The notes: a model not told the origin generated them from the letters alone. A stretch of 64,000 nt of DNA from Verrucomicrobiota bacterium (GCA_016222805.1 JACRQG010000022.1:132760-196759), one strand, 5' to 3'; positions 53,190 through 62,300 are shown, numbered from the stretch's first letter. Made by a program: numbers and translations.

Positions 53190-53867
53190 ATGTTCATTGG
53201 GCACTTTGCCGTGGGATTGGGACTGAAGCGAATGGCGCCCGAGGTTTCGCTGGGCACGCTCTTCCTCGGCGCGCAATTTCTCGACCTGCTCTGGCCGACG
53301 CTTCTGCTGACCGGAACCGAGCGGGTGGAACTGGCGCCGGACGCCAAGGGGCCGCCTCTGCACTTCACGCACTACCCTGTCTCCCACAGTCTGCTCATGG
53401 TCATGGTGTGGGCGGGGTTGCTCGGCGGCGCGTATTACGGAGTGCGTCGGAGGCTCCGGGGGGCGCTCGTGCTCGCCGCGGCAGTGCTGAGTCACTGGGT
53501 ACTGGACCTGATCGTGCATCATCCTGATCTGCCGCTGGCCCCGGGAACGGGCCATCGCGTGGGTTTTGGCCTCTGGGAATCGCTGCCGATCTCACTGTCG
53601 ATCGAACTGGGCCTCTTCGCGGTGGGATTTTGGGTGTACTGCCGGGCGACGGCGGCGGCGGACCGGGTGGGTGCAGTGGGACTCTGGGTCCTGATGGTCT
53701 TTCTCGTGCTGATCCAGATCGGAAATGCCTTCGGCGACCCGCCGCCCAGTGTGGCAGCGGTGGCCTGGGTCGGGCAGGCACAGTGGCTTCTGGTCCTGTG
53801 GGCTTACTGGGTGGACCTTCACCGTCGCGCGTGCCTGCCGAAGCTCAGTGAGCCGGCGTCGGCGTGA
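53190..53867 (+). CDS. YdjM/DUF457-like membrane protein
   Basis: 225 residues, about six hydrophobic helices. His/Asp residues lie in loops and helix ends: H5 in 'FIGHFAVG', 'THYPVSHSLLM' and 'LSHWVLDLIVHHPDL'. This spacing is typical of YdjM-type membrane proteins annotated as metal-dependent hydrolases; activity has not been shown for most. The start ATG is six bases after the oxidoreductase stop, indicating an operon. The gene converges on the acetyltransferase. Confidence 0.75.
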   Translation: MFIGHFAVGLGLKRMAPEVSLGTLFLGAQFLDLLWPTLLLTGTERVELAPDAKGPPLHFTHYPVSHSLLMVMVWAGLLGGAYYGVRRRLRGALVLAAAVLSHWVLDLIVHHPDLPLAPGTGHRVGFGLWESLPISLSIELGLFAVGFWVYCRATAAADRVGAVGLWVLMVFLVLIQIGNAFGDPPPSVAAVAWVGQAQWLLVLWAYWVDLHRRACLPKLSEPASA

Positions 53868-53901
53868 GGCCCTTCGCGGGTTTGCGAATGAAGCCGCCCG
53901 C

Positions 53902-54546
53902 TCAACCGGCGTCGGCCGCGCGCTCGAGCGCCGCAATCTCGCCGCCGGTAATCGCCTCCAGGTGGCGTGTCACCTTCTCCGGCGGCCAGTTCCACCACGC
54001 GATCGCCAGCAGACGCGCGACCGTGGCGTCGTCGAAGCGGCGCTTGATCACCTGCGCGGGATTGCCGCCCACCACCGCGTACGGCGCCACATCACGGGTG
54101 ACGACGGCGCGCGCGGCGACGATGGCGCCGTGGCCGATGTTCACGCCGGGCAGGACGAGGGCGTCGTAACCGATCCACACATCGTGACCAAGCACGGTGT
54201 CGCCGCGCGTCTGCAAATCACTCCCACCGAGTTGCGCGCGTTCCCAGCCACCGCCGAAAATGCCGAAAGGATAGGTGGAGAAGCCGCCCAGCGCGTGGTT
54301 GGCGCCGTTCATGATGAACTTCACGCCGCGCGCCAGGGCGCAATAGCGGCCGATGACGAGCCGGTCACCGATGAACGGAAAGTGATAGAGAACGCACCGC
54401 GACTCGAAGTGTTCGGGACCGTCAGGATCGTCGTAATAGGTGTAGTCGCCCACGACGATGCGGGGATTCTTCACGAGTGGCCGCAGAAAGCCGACCTGCG
54501 GAAACGCGGCCATGGGATGGGGGTTGAGCGGATCCGGTCCGTGCAT
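53902..54546 (-). CDS. Vat/CatB-family hexapeptide O-acetyltransferase
   Basis: 214 residues from ATG 54546 ('MHGPDPLNPHP'), the usual length; the upstream frame is longer but atypical. A left-handed beta-helix is indicated by hexapeptide-like runs ('VVGDYTYYDD', 'IGDRLVIGRYCALARGV', 'VLGHDVWIGYDALVLPGV', 'IGHGAIVAARAVV'). Catalytic H84 lies in 'NGANHALGGFSTYPFG', as in streptogramin and chloramphenicol acetyltransferases (xenobiotic acetyltransferases). It may inactivate such drugs or acetylate a sugar; the chromosomal setting does not decide. Confidence 0.9.
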   Translation of the reverse strand: MHGPDPLNPHPMAAFPQVGFLRPLVKNPRIVVGDYTYYDDPDGPEHFESRCVLYHFPFIGDRLVIGRYCALARGVKFIMNGANHALGGFSTYPFGIFGGGWERAQLGGSDLQTRGDTVLGHDVWIGYDALVLPGVNIGHGAIVAARAVVTRDVAPYAVVGGNPAQVIKRRFDDATVARLLAIAWWNWPPEKVTRHLEAITGGEIAALERAADAG

Positions 54547-54826
54547 GGACTGTACCCAGACGAATCCGGGCGAAGGCCGCAACCCCGACGCGCCGGCGGC
54601 GACGCGGCGGTTTCGCCGCTTGAAGCCACGGGACGCTCCCATGGATCACCTCGCGAGATCCGACCTGCGGTTTCGTGAATTCGGTCCCGCAGCCGGGATC
54701 GGTGTGTCCCGATTCCGGTGATACCCAACTGCCGAGCAGCGTCGCTGAACCACCCAAGTTGCTGCGGCCCAATACCGGGGATCTCCGCCGCTTTCTTGGC
54801 CCGCGTCCTGCAAAGCGCGGCGCCCT

Positions 54827-55627
54827 ATGTCATTGTTTCACTACTTCCGCTCCCTTTTCGGCCTCCTCCTTGCCTTCGCTTCGGGCGCACTCGCCCACGC
54901 CGCCGTCCCGTTCCGGCTCTTCGAACTTCCGGTTTCCCGCTTCACGCGGCTCGACGACGGCTCCACCCGCCTCGAACTCGCCCTCCTCAATGCCAAGGGT
55001 CAGGCCCGCGTGACCGAAACTCATGTTGTCGCCACCCCGCCGCGCACCTCCGACGGCGCGTGGAGCCAGTGGCTCGTCAGCTCCGAAGCCTGGTTCGCCT
55101 ATCAGGGACTCGGAACTCAGGCGCTGGCCAACTTCGAACGCCGCAACAACGGCCTCCCCGTCACGGTCGCCGGCATTCCGTACTACACCGTCGGCGAACA
55201 TCCCCAGGCCGAACTCAACGTTGGTCGCCTCGTCAATCTCTCCACTCGCGGCGTCGTCCGTCCCGGCTCCGACCCCAGTCTCATCGGCGGCTTCGTGATC
55301 GAAGGCGAGTGGCGGCGTGTCCTGATCCGCGCCGTCGGTCCCACTTTGGGCGACTTCGGCGTGACCGACGCCGTCGCCGATCCATTTCTCACCGTCCGCA
55401 GCGGCAACCTCACTCTTTACTTCAATGACAATTGGGGCACGCGACCCGATGCCGCGGAATTGGCCAGGGTGGCAGCCGAGGTGGGCGCGTTTCCGCTGCC
55501 GGCCGGCAGCAAGGACGCCGCCCTGCTTGTCGAGCTGCCGCCGGGCAACTACACGGCGAGCGTCACCGCCGACGTCGTTCCGGCCGCCGGCGCCACCGCC
55601 TTGCTCGAGATCTACCTCCTGCCCTGA
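54827..55627 (+). CDS. Secreted protein with Opitutaceae-type C-terminal module
   Basis: 266 residues from ATG 54827. Signal peptide 'SLFGLLLAFASGALAHA' (about 8-25). The N-terminal half is beta-rich and unrecognised. The C-terminal 140 residues or so ('NLSTRGVVRPGSDPSLIGGF', 'RVLIRAVGPTLGDFGV', 'LYFNDNWGT', 'VGAFPLPAGSKDAALLVELP', 'PGNYTASVTAD') form a module I have seen repeatedly at the ends of large secreted Opitutaceae proteins. It is probably a binding or sorting domain; its function is unknown. Here it is carried by a much smaller protein than usual. Confidence 0.75.
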   Translation: MSLFHYFRSLFGLLLAFASGALAHAAVPFRLFELPVSRFTRLDDGSTRLELALLNAKGQARVTETHVVATPPRTSDGAWSQWLVSSEAWFAYQGLGTQALANFERRNNGLPVTVAGIPYYTVGEHPQAELNVGRLVNLSTRGVVRPGSDPSLIGGFVIEGEWRRVLIRAVGPTLGDFGVTDAVADPFLTVRSGNLTLYFNDNWGTRPDAAELARVAAEVGAFPLPAGSKDAALLVELPPGNYTASVTADVVPAAGATALLEIYLLP

Positions 55628-56134
55628 GGATCGGTCGTCCCACCCAATCTCGGGAGGCCCTCGGATTCCGGTCGCGCTGGCGAAGCTGGTTTTCCTGGAA
55701 ACGACGGCTCTGCCCCTAGGCGGACGGGCGTTCCGCAGTCCACACCTCTTCGGAACGAGCAGTCACGCCGGAGCACGCGACCACGAGCATGGGCGGTGAC
55801 AACGTCTCTCAAGCCGTTGATGGCCGCGCGGTGCAGAACGCGGTTCTTTTCCGCCCCGGAGATTCGCGCCAATCCACCGCAAATCGAGATCACTTCCAAT
55901 CCAGCCTTGCGATCCTGTAACAGCTGGCGGATCGACGTCCGAACCGCACCGATAATTCGAAGGGAGTCGGATCGAGGAACCCCGCCGCGTTCGACTGCCG
56001 CCACGCCCATGCGAACATCTCGTCCGCCTGGGGCGTAGCGCCCTACCCCACTCCATCACAACCCGAGCCGTCGCCCCATCGGAACCCGACCCGTCTTTCG
56101 GCACCGTTGATGGAATTTCTCAATTCCGGCGTGG
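55628..56134. other. Gene-free region, possible gene remnants
   Basis: 507 bases without a convincing gene. Short frames on both strands (for example around 55800-56010 on the minus strand) have mildly protein-like composition, but no start, motif or full domain is seen. A small hairpin GGGCG-tag-CGCCC lies at 56031-56043. The stretch follows the truncated ORF at 56135, so it may hold the decayed remainder of that gene. Confidence 0.4.
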
Positions 56135-56332
56135 TCACGGGAGAGGGGCGAAGAGGCGGATTTCAGCACCCTGGAGAGCGACACCGGCCTTCTTTTCGAT
56201 CTCGATGCGCACGAAGCGAACGACGCGTCGGGACCGCCATTCGTTGACGGCGTCGGTGCGATTGTCGGCCGCCATCGAGGACCACGCGATGAGAGCCAAC
56301 GAGAGCGTACGAGCGAATGCGGATGTTCTCAT
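56135..56332 (-). pseudogene. Truncated secreted-protein ORF at end of glycan operon
   Basis: 65 residues from ATG 56332, which overlaps the stop of the LamG-type gene (ATGA). It has a clear signal peptide ('SAFARTLSLALIAWSSMAA', about 3-22), then 'VNEWRSRRVVRFVRIEIEKK' and 'ALQGAEIRLFAPLP', and stops. The 'RFVRIEI' strand resembles the start of an F5/8 type C (discoidin) domain, so a longer glycan-active protein may have been lost. It could also be a true small secreted protein. The operon end and the gene-free DNA beyond favour truncation. Confidence 0.5.
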
Positions 56333-57636
56333 CGCTGCAGAATGGCCGCAGCCAGGGGAGGCAAATGGCGGAGGTCGGCCAGTCGCTGCAGTTCCACCGG
56401 TTCCAAGGCCCGATTGAAGACCGCCACGCCGCCAATCCAACCGGTGAAGCCGACACCGCGGGAACTGTGGATCACGCGGCCGATGGTAAAGGGGCCTCCG
56501 GTGCCGTCATTCGCCGGGGTGTAGAGGCGGTCGTGGGAAAACCACCAGGGGTTCAGCCGCAGCGCCGCGAGGTCGCGGGCGGTCTCGGCGAACCTGCCGT
56601 CGGGGCCGCGGCGAAGGGTGACTTTCACACGCGTGTAGCGAAACTCACGCAACTCGACCCGCTCATCTCCGGACTCGCTGAGGACTTTGGTGGAGACGAG
56701 CTGATCCTCGGGCGGGTTGTAGAACTGGTCGGGGGGAAACGCGGGGTCCTCGCCGGGCTGGAGGCCAGGTTCGCGGTGGAGGCGACCTTGGAGCCACGCC
56801 TGGTAAGCGGAGGCGATGAGCTTGTCGCCCTTCGGATTCTCCAGCCAGCGGTCGCCGGCCCGGCCATTGAGCCAGCCCGTGAGTTCGTGGGTCGCGTGGT
56901 CGTAGGTCATGGCGAAGCACTGCCACGAGGCGTCGAGGACGGTGGCGGGGGAATCAGCGGGGACGGCGGGCGAAACGTCGGCCGAATTGCACTTGTGCAG
57001 CGCGTATCTGTTCAGAAACGAACTCGCCCCGTTTTCGGAGACATGGCCGCAAGCAGAGCCTTCCTTGTTGAGCCCGGCGAAGAGGGCGTACTGGCGCTGG
57101 CCGCGCTCGACCTTCTTGATGGTGGCGGTCTCGTTCTGTTTCAGATCGGTGCCCTCGTGCCAGATGCCGGCGAGGGCGTGGTTACCGCTCTCCCGGATGG
57201 CCCAGACGACGACCGTGACGGATTGATTGGGACCCTTGAGGTCGATGGGGGAATCGTGAAGGCGGGCGCGAGGAACAAAGAGAAATGGGCGCAGCTTGGC
57301 GTCGGACTCCTTGCGGATGCGGATCGCCTCGCCGAATGGTCCACGGCCAAGGAGCGGAAAATCCGCGTAGGTGGCCGGGCGGCCCTCGCCCCAGTAGTCG
57401 TGCACGTAGTTGCCGGCCTCGAGGGCAAAACCGTTCTGGGCGCCAGCGGGCACATGCGCGGTGAAACGTCGTGCCCCGGCCGGCTCGCGTTGGACGAAGT
57501 CCCAGAAGGCGACGCACCCGGGCGTGCCGGTGACAGTGGCGACGCGGTCGCGGTAGGCGGGTGCGGAGGCGGCGCCGGCCAGGGCCGGGACCAGCGCCGA
57601 GAGAATCGCGACGGACGGGAGTCGGTGCAGGTTCAT
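56329..57636 (-). CDS. Secreted LamG/concanavalin-like protein
   Basis: 435 residues with a signal peptide ('VAILSALVPALAGAASA', about 9-25). The body has the pattern of a LamG-like jelly-roll fold: 'GCVAFWDFVQREPAG', 'QSVTVVVWAIRESG', 'CFAMTYDHATHELTGWLNGR', and a C-terminal 'GGVAVFNRALEPVELQRLA', which closes many LamG_3 domains. Such proteins bind or clasp polysaccharide; no catalytic residues are visible. The start overlaps the stop of the GHL6-like gene by four bases (ATGA), and the truncated ORF overlaps its end the same way. Confidence 0.82.
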   Translation of the reverse strand: MNLHRLPSVAILSALVPALAGAASAPAYRDRVATVTGTPGCVAFWDFVQREPAGARRFTAHVPAGAQNGFALEAGNYVHDYWGEGRPATYADFPLLGRGPFGEAIRIRKESDAKLRPFLFVPRARLHDSPIDLKGPNQSVTVVVWAIRESGNHALAGIWHEGTDLKQNETATIKKVERGQRQYALFAGLNKEGSACGHVSENGASSFLNRYALHKCNSADVSPAVPADSPATVLDASWQCFAMTYDHATHELTGWLNGRAGDRWLENPKGDKLIASAYQAWLQGRLHREPGLQPGEDPAFPPDQFYNPPEDQLVSTKVLSESGDERVELREFRYTRVKVTLRRGPDGRFAETARDLAALRLNPWWFSHDRLYTPANDGTGGPFTIGRVIHSSRGVGFTGWIGGVAVFNRALEPVELQRLADLRHLPPLAAAILQR

Positions 57637-59705
57637 CGGAGGGATTGATACTCCATGACGATGCCGGTGTGCATCGTGAACGTCGGCACGGCGACGGTGA
57701 GGAGGCCGGCGCCTTGGGAGAAAGTCAGCGTCTCGCCAGCGGGAATCGCGCGGACCCTCGTAACGCGTTCAGGGACGCGCACCGCCAGTTTCACCCCGGG
57801 GATGGGCGGGAAGTCCTCGATCACCTTCACTTCGCCGCGTTGCAGCGCCGGGCTGTAAAGCAGGTGCGCCACATAACGGTTCTTGTCCGCCTGGCGCAGC
57901 AGGCTCACGCGGCCGCTGCTGGGCAGACCGGTGACTTTGAGCACGGGGGCGGAGTCGAGGAGGTCGAGGGCGTTCTGCAGCAACTGGCGGTGGAGCCGGA
58001 CCCCGTGCTTGGAGTAGAGCCGATCGAGGGCGTGGGCGAAAAAGATGACGTTGCCCTGGCGCACGACGGCGGGAAACGCGGAGTCCGCCAACTGGTAGGG
58101 CGTGTTGGCGTGGCTGGAGTACTGGCCATAGGTGCGGTTGAAGTACGGCTCCCGGATGGCGGCGAGCGTCTGCCCCGTCGTGGGTTTGGTGCGGAGGCCA
58201 GCCTGGTAATTGAGGAACGGCGTCGAAACCACGCCGGCGCCGAGGTCCGGCTTCACCACGGTGTAGTCGAACGTGTAGGGGGAGGTGCCCACGTAATCGG
58301 CGCCGACCTCGATCACAAAACGCGTCTTCGTGGCGTCGAGCGCGCCGGCGCCGAGGACGACGAGCTTGCCGCCGCGCCTCACCCACGCGGCGATGGCTTC
58401 GGCCTGGGCGGGGGTGAGGCAGGGATGACTCGGGAGGACGAGGGTGGAAAGTCCGTCGAGGATCTTCTCATCCGCCGGCACGAAGTCGTAGTGCAGTTCG
58501 AGCAGCATGTTCACGAGGCCGTGGTCGGCCTCGTTGTCGAGCGTGAGCCACAGGCCGAGCTTCGAGTACGGCACTCCGCCCGGGCCGTAGGCTTCGATCT
58601 GCTCCACGTAACGGTAGGCCTCACCGATGTTGCGGTAGGTCTCGACATCCATCTGGCCGGAGGGATGAAGCTGGTCGCCGAAGTTGCAGGCGGCGCCGTT
58701 GGCGATCATGGCGGCGGCCTCGTATCTGATGGCGTCGGCGTGCTTGAAGCCGCCGAACTCGCCCCAGGACTTGTGAAACTTGCCGCTCATCGCGACGACG
58801 CGGGATCCCTGGCCGAGGTGGTATTTGGCTTCGAGCGGGAGCTTGTCGTAGCCGCCCCATGTGGTCGGGAGATCCTCCAATTCCTGCTGCGTGTTCAGGT
58901 CGAACAGGCGTTCGGTGAAGATCGCCTTGCCGGTCACGTGCGTCGCGGAGTTGAAGTAGACCGTGGCCTTGGGGTGGTGCCGTGCGACCAACTCGCGCAA
59001 CTGGCGCATGTGCTCCTTCAGGGCCAGGGCGGAGCTGCGGGCGACCGCGACCTTGTCGTCGAGGTTCACGCCTTCCTGCTGCATCCGGGCGTTGCACGGC
59101 GCGCAGTGGCAGCGGTCGGCCACGTGGTAGATGTCGAACCAAAAGCCATCGACGGGGTATTTTTGGCAAAGCTCCTCCACCTGCCGCAGGATGAGGGCGT
59201 GATAGGGCCCGCCGGCCGCCGCGCAGAGACGCTTCCAGCCGCCGTTGGGCTTCGGATCGGTGGGCTTGGCCCCGGCCTTGATATTGCCCTGAAACGCGCC
59301 GTTCTTGTCACGGGCGCACCAGTCCGGGTGGCTCTCCGCATCGTTGGCCGACCAGCCGACCGTGAAGTAGATGGGGCACACCACGCCGATCTCGTGGCAG
59401 GCGGCGATCTGCGCGCCGAGCAGGTCGAACTTCAGGTTGGGGTGCCTCCGCCCCACCTGCGTCGGATAGTAGCTCCAGCTGTGGTGGCACTTCGCGAAAA
59501 GGTTGATCTGGTTGACCCGCCCCGCGCGCAGGGCGGCCTGGAACTGGGCCTTGTCGAATCTTTCGCCGATGCCGGCGATGTGCTCCGAAGTGTGGAAATC
59601 GAGGTGCACCTGCCGCGTGGGCGGCGGCGGGAGGTCGGCGGCGGATGCCCCCGCGAACGCCAGCGCGACGGCGACGCCCAAGCGGGCCAGCGAGGTTGTT
59701 TTCAT
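57633..59705 (-). CDS. Secreted GHL6-like glycoside hydrolase with beta-galactosidase-trimerisation-like domain
   Basis: 690 residues from ATG 59705. Signal peptide about 1-22. The N-terminal part is a TIM-barrel-type hydrolase ('VHLDFHTSEHIAGIGERF', 'GVVCPIYFTVGWSAN', 'YPVDGFWFDIYHVADRCHC'), in which the Asp of 'FWFDI' lies on a barrel strand and a Cys-rich 'RCHCAPCNARM' follows. 'TVYFNSATHV' and 'NGAACNFGDQLHP' come later. The second half ('WVRRGGKLVVLGAGALDA') resembles the beta-galactosidase trimerisation domain, as in GHL6/GH42-type proteins. Substrate unknown, possibly fucosylated glycan given its neighbours. ATGA overlaps occur at both ends. Confidence 0.8.
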   Translation of the reverse strand: MKTTSLARLGVAVALAFAGASAADLPPPPTRQVHLDFHTSEHIAGIGERFDKAQFQAALRAGRVNQINLFAKCHHSWSYYPTQVGRRHPNLKFDLLGAQIAACHEIGVVCPIYFTVGWSANDAESHPDWCARDKNGAFQGNIKAGAKPTDPKPNGGWKRLCAAAGGPYHALILRQVEELCQKYPVDGFWFDIYHVADRCHCAPCNARMQQEGVNLDDKVAVARSSALALKEHMRQLRELVARHHPKATVYFNSATHVTGKAIFTERLFDLNTQQELEDLPTTWGGYDKLPLEAKYHLGQGSRVVAMSGKFHKSWGEFGGFKHADAIRYEAAAMIANGAACNFGDQLHPSGQMDVETYRNIGEAYRYVEQIEAYGPGGVPYSKLGLWLTLDNEADHGLVNMLLELHYDFVPADEKILDGLSTLVLPSHPCLTPAQAEAIAAWVRRGGKLVVLGAGALDATKTRFVIEVGADYVGTSPYTFDYTVVKPDLGAGVVSTPFLNYQAGLRTKPTTGQTLAAIREPYFNRTYGQYSSHANTPYQLADSAFPAVVRQGNVIFFAHALDRLYSKHGVRLHRQLLQNALDLLDSAPVLKVTGLPSSGRVSLLRQADKNRYVAHLLYSPALQRGEVKVIEDFPPIPGVKLAVRVPERVTRVRAIPAGETLTFSQGAGLLTVAVPTFTMHTGIVMEYQSLR

Positions 59706-60823
59706 GAGGATGGGGCGAGCGGGATCACCGCGTTCCAGGTGCGCGTGGCGTCCTTGAGATCGAGGCCCGGGCCCTCGGCGGTGGCGCAAAAGAGGTGCGT
59801 GGGCCGGCCGTTCTCGATCAGCAGCTGCGGGCGCTCGAGGAATCCCTGGCGTGTGGTGCGGCCATCGCTCCAGCGGAGCCGGCGGCTGTAGGCCAGCGTC
59901 GCGCGGTCGAAGTCCCAGTTGAAGCCGTCGGCACTGGTGACGTGGATGCCGCCGAACTGCTCGCCGCAGATTTCGCCGGTCATGTCCTTCATGAGCGCGT
60001 GCACGCGGCCGTTTTCGTGCCAGAGAAACGGATCCTCGACGTGGGCCGGTTTGCCCTTGAAGAGCCATGGGGTGGGCTGGCGTCGCCACGGCCCGAGGTA
60101 ATGCGACGCGTGGGCGACGCCGACCTGGAGGTTGCCGAGGTTTTCCTTGCGCGACTTGTAGGCGAGGAGGAAGGAGCCGTCGGGCAGCGGGCAGAGCGAT
60201 GGGTTGGTCGTCGCGATGGAGTCCCACTCTCCCGGGCGCGGCTCAAGCAGCGGGGTGTCGAGGCGTTTCCACGGGCCCTTCACGCTCTTGCTGGTGGCCA
60301 GGCCGATGCGCTTACGGGCCCAGGTGGCGAGATAGCGCGGCGAGCGCCAGACCTCCTGTTTGTCGGGCGTGGGGGTCGGGCCATCGTAGTTGGAGCCCAT
60401 GTAGAGCAGCAGGTAGGTATCGCCGACCTTGCGGATATGGGGGTTGTGGGTGGTGCGGCCGTCGAAGAAATCGCCGCCGCGCGGCGGGAGCGCGACCTCG
60501 GCAAGTTGGTAGGGGCCGACGGGCGTGGCGGATTCGGCGCGCACGATTTCAGACATGAAGAGCCAGTGGGGGTGAAAGATGACCGTCTTTGGGATGCGCG
60601 AGGCGAAGAGGTGATACTTGCCGTCCTCGCCGCGGATGGGCGCGCCGCACCAGACCCAATGATCGGGCAACTCGAAGCCGCCGCCGACCACGGCCGGTTG
60701 CAGGCGCTTAATGAAGGACGGCGAGGCGGCCGCAGGAGATTCTTCGGCGGCGCGAAGTTGCGGGAGGAGCGGAGAGGCCGCCGCGGCGGCGCCGAGGTGG
60801 GTGAGGAAGGTGCGACGGTGCAT
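59702..60823 (-). CDS. Tat-exported five-bladed beta-propeller hydrolase (GH43-like)
   Basis: 373 residues. The N-terminus 'MHRRTFLTHLGAAAAASPLL' has the twin Arg and hydrophobic run of a Tat signal. The body has repeating motifs of a five-bladed propeller: 'WVWCGAPIRGEDGKYHLFAS', 'FDGRTTHNPHIRKVGDTYLL', 'IATTNPSLCPLPDGSFLLAY' and 'HVEDPFLWHENGRVHALMKD', in which the Asp/Glu residues occupy places of GH43 catalytic acids. It may act on arabinan or xylan-like side chains; specificity is unknown. Its stop overlaps the GHL6-like start (ATGA), and the fucosidase gene lies 46 bases upstream. Confidence 0.82.
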   Translation of the reverse strand: MHRRTFLTHLGAAAAASPLLPQLRAAEESPAAASPSFIKRLQPAVVGGGFELPDHWVWCGAPIRGEDGKYHLFASRIPKTVIFHPHWLFMSEIVRAESATPVGPYQLAEVALPPRGGDFFDGRTTHNPHIRKVGDTYLLLYMGSNYDGPTPTPDKQEVWRSPRYLATWARKRIGLATSKSVKGPWKRLDTPLLEPRPGEWDSIATTNPSLCPLPDGSFLLAYKSRKENLGNLQVGVAHASHYLGPWRRQPTPWLFKGKPAHVEDPFLWHENGRVHALMKDMTGEICGEQFGGIHVTSADGFNWDFDRATLAYSRRLRWSDGRTTRQGFLERPQLLIENGRPTHLFCATAEGPGLDLKDATRTWNAVIPLAPSS

Positions 60824-60869
60824 GAAGAGGACTGGGCGACGACGATCTCAGTTGGAGGGCGGCACGGGG

Positions 60870-62300
60870 CTATCTCCTATCCGGCGGGGAAGGGGAAGTC
60901 TCGAGGCACAACACACTGGCGAGGGGATCAGGCGACGTTTCCGGCAGAGCGACCGTCACCTGGTCACCTTGCTGGGTGACCTTGAGCGCCGCGCGCTGCG
61001 GGTCGGCCAGGAGGTAGGCCTTGGTCACGCGATCCTTCACGCCGGTGAGCTCGCACTTGCCCGCCGGCCACTTGAACAGGTGAACGTAGAGTTTGCCGGG
61101 CTTGGTGGTGCAGCGCCACTCGCGGCGGGTCTCGAAAGCGGGTCTCCCCCTCTGGTCTGTGCGGGTCGGGCTGTAGGCGCCGAACTCCGCTCCGAATGGG
61201 CTGCGGCCTGCACCGTAGATCGCCTCGCCGTTGATCCGCAGCCAGCGTCCCACCGCGCGAAGCAAGTCGCAGCTGGGCTGCGGGATCACGCCTTCACCGT
61301 CGGGACCGACGTTGAGCAGGTAGTTGCCGCCTTTGCTCACGATATCGACGAGCTTGAAGGTGACATCCTCGGGTTGCTTCCAGTGGTGGTCGTTCTTCTT
61401 GAAGCCCCACGTGTCGTTCAGCGTCGCGGGCGTTTCCCAGGCTCCCGCGCGCGAGAGCGCGGGAATGGCGTTGTCACCCTCCGAGTCATAGTCGCTCTGA
61501 CTCTGACCGCCGAGGCGCCCGCTGATCAGGCAGTCGGGCTGCAATTCGCGGACGACCTTTTCAAGTTTCGCGGCGCGCTCCACGTTGACGACCTTGAGCG
61601 GGGTATCGAACCACACGATCGAGATCGGACCGTAATTGCTGAGCAATTCGCGGATCTGCGGGATCGCCTTGCGGTGAAAATACGCGTCGAAGTCGCCGGC
61701 CTGGCGCGGATCCCAAATCGGGTTGGCCCACACGGGATCGTCTTCGTGGGGGCCTTCCCAAATGGCCCCGCCGGGCGCGGTCCAGTCCTGGGCCTGCGAG
61801 TAATAGACGCCAAACTTGAGGCCGCGCCGGGCGCAGGCCGCGGCGAGTTCCTTCACAACGTCGCGCTTGAAGGGCGTGGCGGCGACGATGTTGAAGGGGT
61901 CGGCTTGGGACGCGTACAGGGCGAAGCCGTCGTGGTGCTTGGCGGTAAGCACGAGGTATTTCATGCCGGCGTCCGAGGCGAGCTGCGCCCAGGCGTCGGC
62001 GTCGAATTTCACCGGATTGAACTGCCGGGCGAGCTGTTCGTAGTCGGCGATCGGAATGCGCGCCTTGTACATGATCCATTCGCCGATGCCGGAGTAGGTC
62101 TGCCCTTTCCACTCGCCGGCGGGCAGGGAATAAAGGCCCCAGTGGATGAAGAGACCGAATTTCGCCTCGTGCCACCAGGCGAGTCTCTTTTCCCGGGCAG
62201 AATCCAGGCTGGAGGCGACCAGTGCCGCCGTGGCGAACTGGCTGACGACAGCCAGCCCGAGAACGAGGACGACGGCGCCGGGAGGCGTGCAGCGTTTCAT
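60870..62300 (-). CDS. GH29 alpha-L-fucosidase
   Basis: 476 residues from ATG 62300. Signal peptide 'GAVVLVLGLAVVSQFATA' (about 8-25). The GH29 barrel shows 'LAWWHEAKFGLFIHWGLYS', 'GEWIMYKARIPIADYEQLA', 'YLVLTAKHHDGFALY' and the catalytic nucleophile D232 in 'ISIVWFDTPL'. A conserved 'GNYLLNVGPDGEGVIP' follows. It removes alpha-L-fucose from glycans with retention of configuration, probably in the periplasm or outside. The start overlaps the stop of the heparinase-like gene (ATGA). Confidence 0.93.
   Translation of the reverse strand: MKRCTPPGAVVLVLGLAVVSQFATAALVASSLDSAREKRLAWWHEAKFGLFIHWGLYSLPAGEWKGQTYSGIGEWIMYKARIPIADYEQLARQFNPVKFDADAWAQLASDAGMKYLVLTAKHHDGFALYASQADPFNIVAATPFKRDVVKELAAACARRGLKFGVYYSQAQDWTAPGGAIWEGPHEDDPVWANPIWDPRQAGDFDAYFHRKAIPQIRELLSNYGPISIVWFDTPLKVVNVERAAKLEKVVRELQPDCLISGRLGGQSQSDYDSEGDNAIPALSRAGAWETPATLNDTWGFKKNDHHWKQPEDVTFKLVDIVSKGGNYLLNVGPDGEGVIPQPSCDLLRAVGRWLRINGEAIYGAGRSPFGAEFGAYSPTRTDQRGRPAFETRREWRCTTKPGKLYVHLFKWPAGKCELTGVKDRVTKAYLLADPQRAALKVTQQGDQVTVALPETSPDPLASVLCLETSPSPPDRR

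Noticed and set aside
56029-56050. GC palindrome taken as terminator for the glycan operon
   Set aside because: The stem is only five bases with a three-base loop and no T-run on the minus strand, and it lies about 85 bases past the last ORF.
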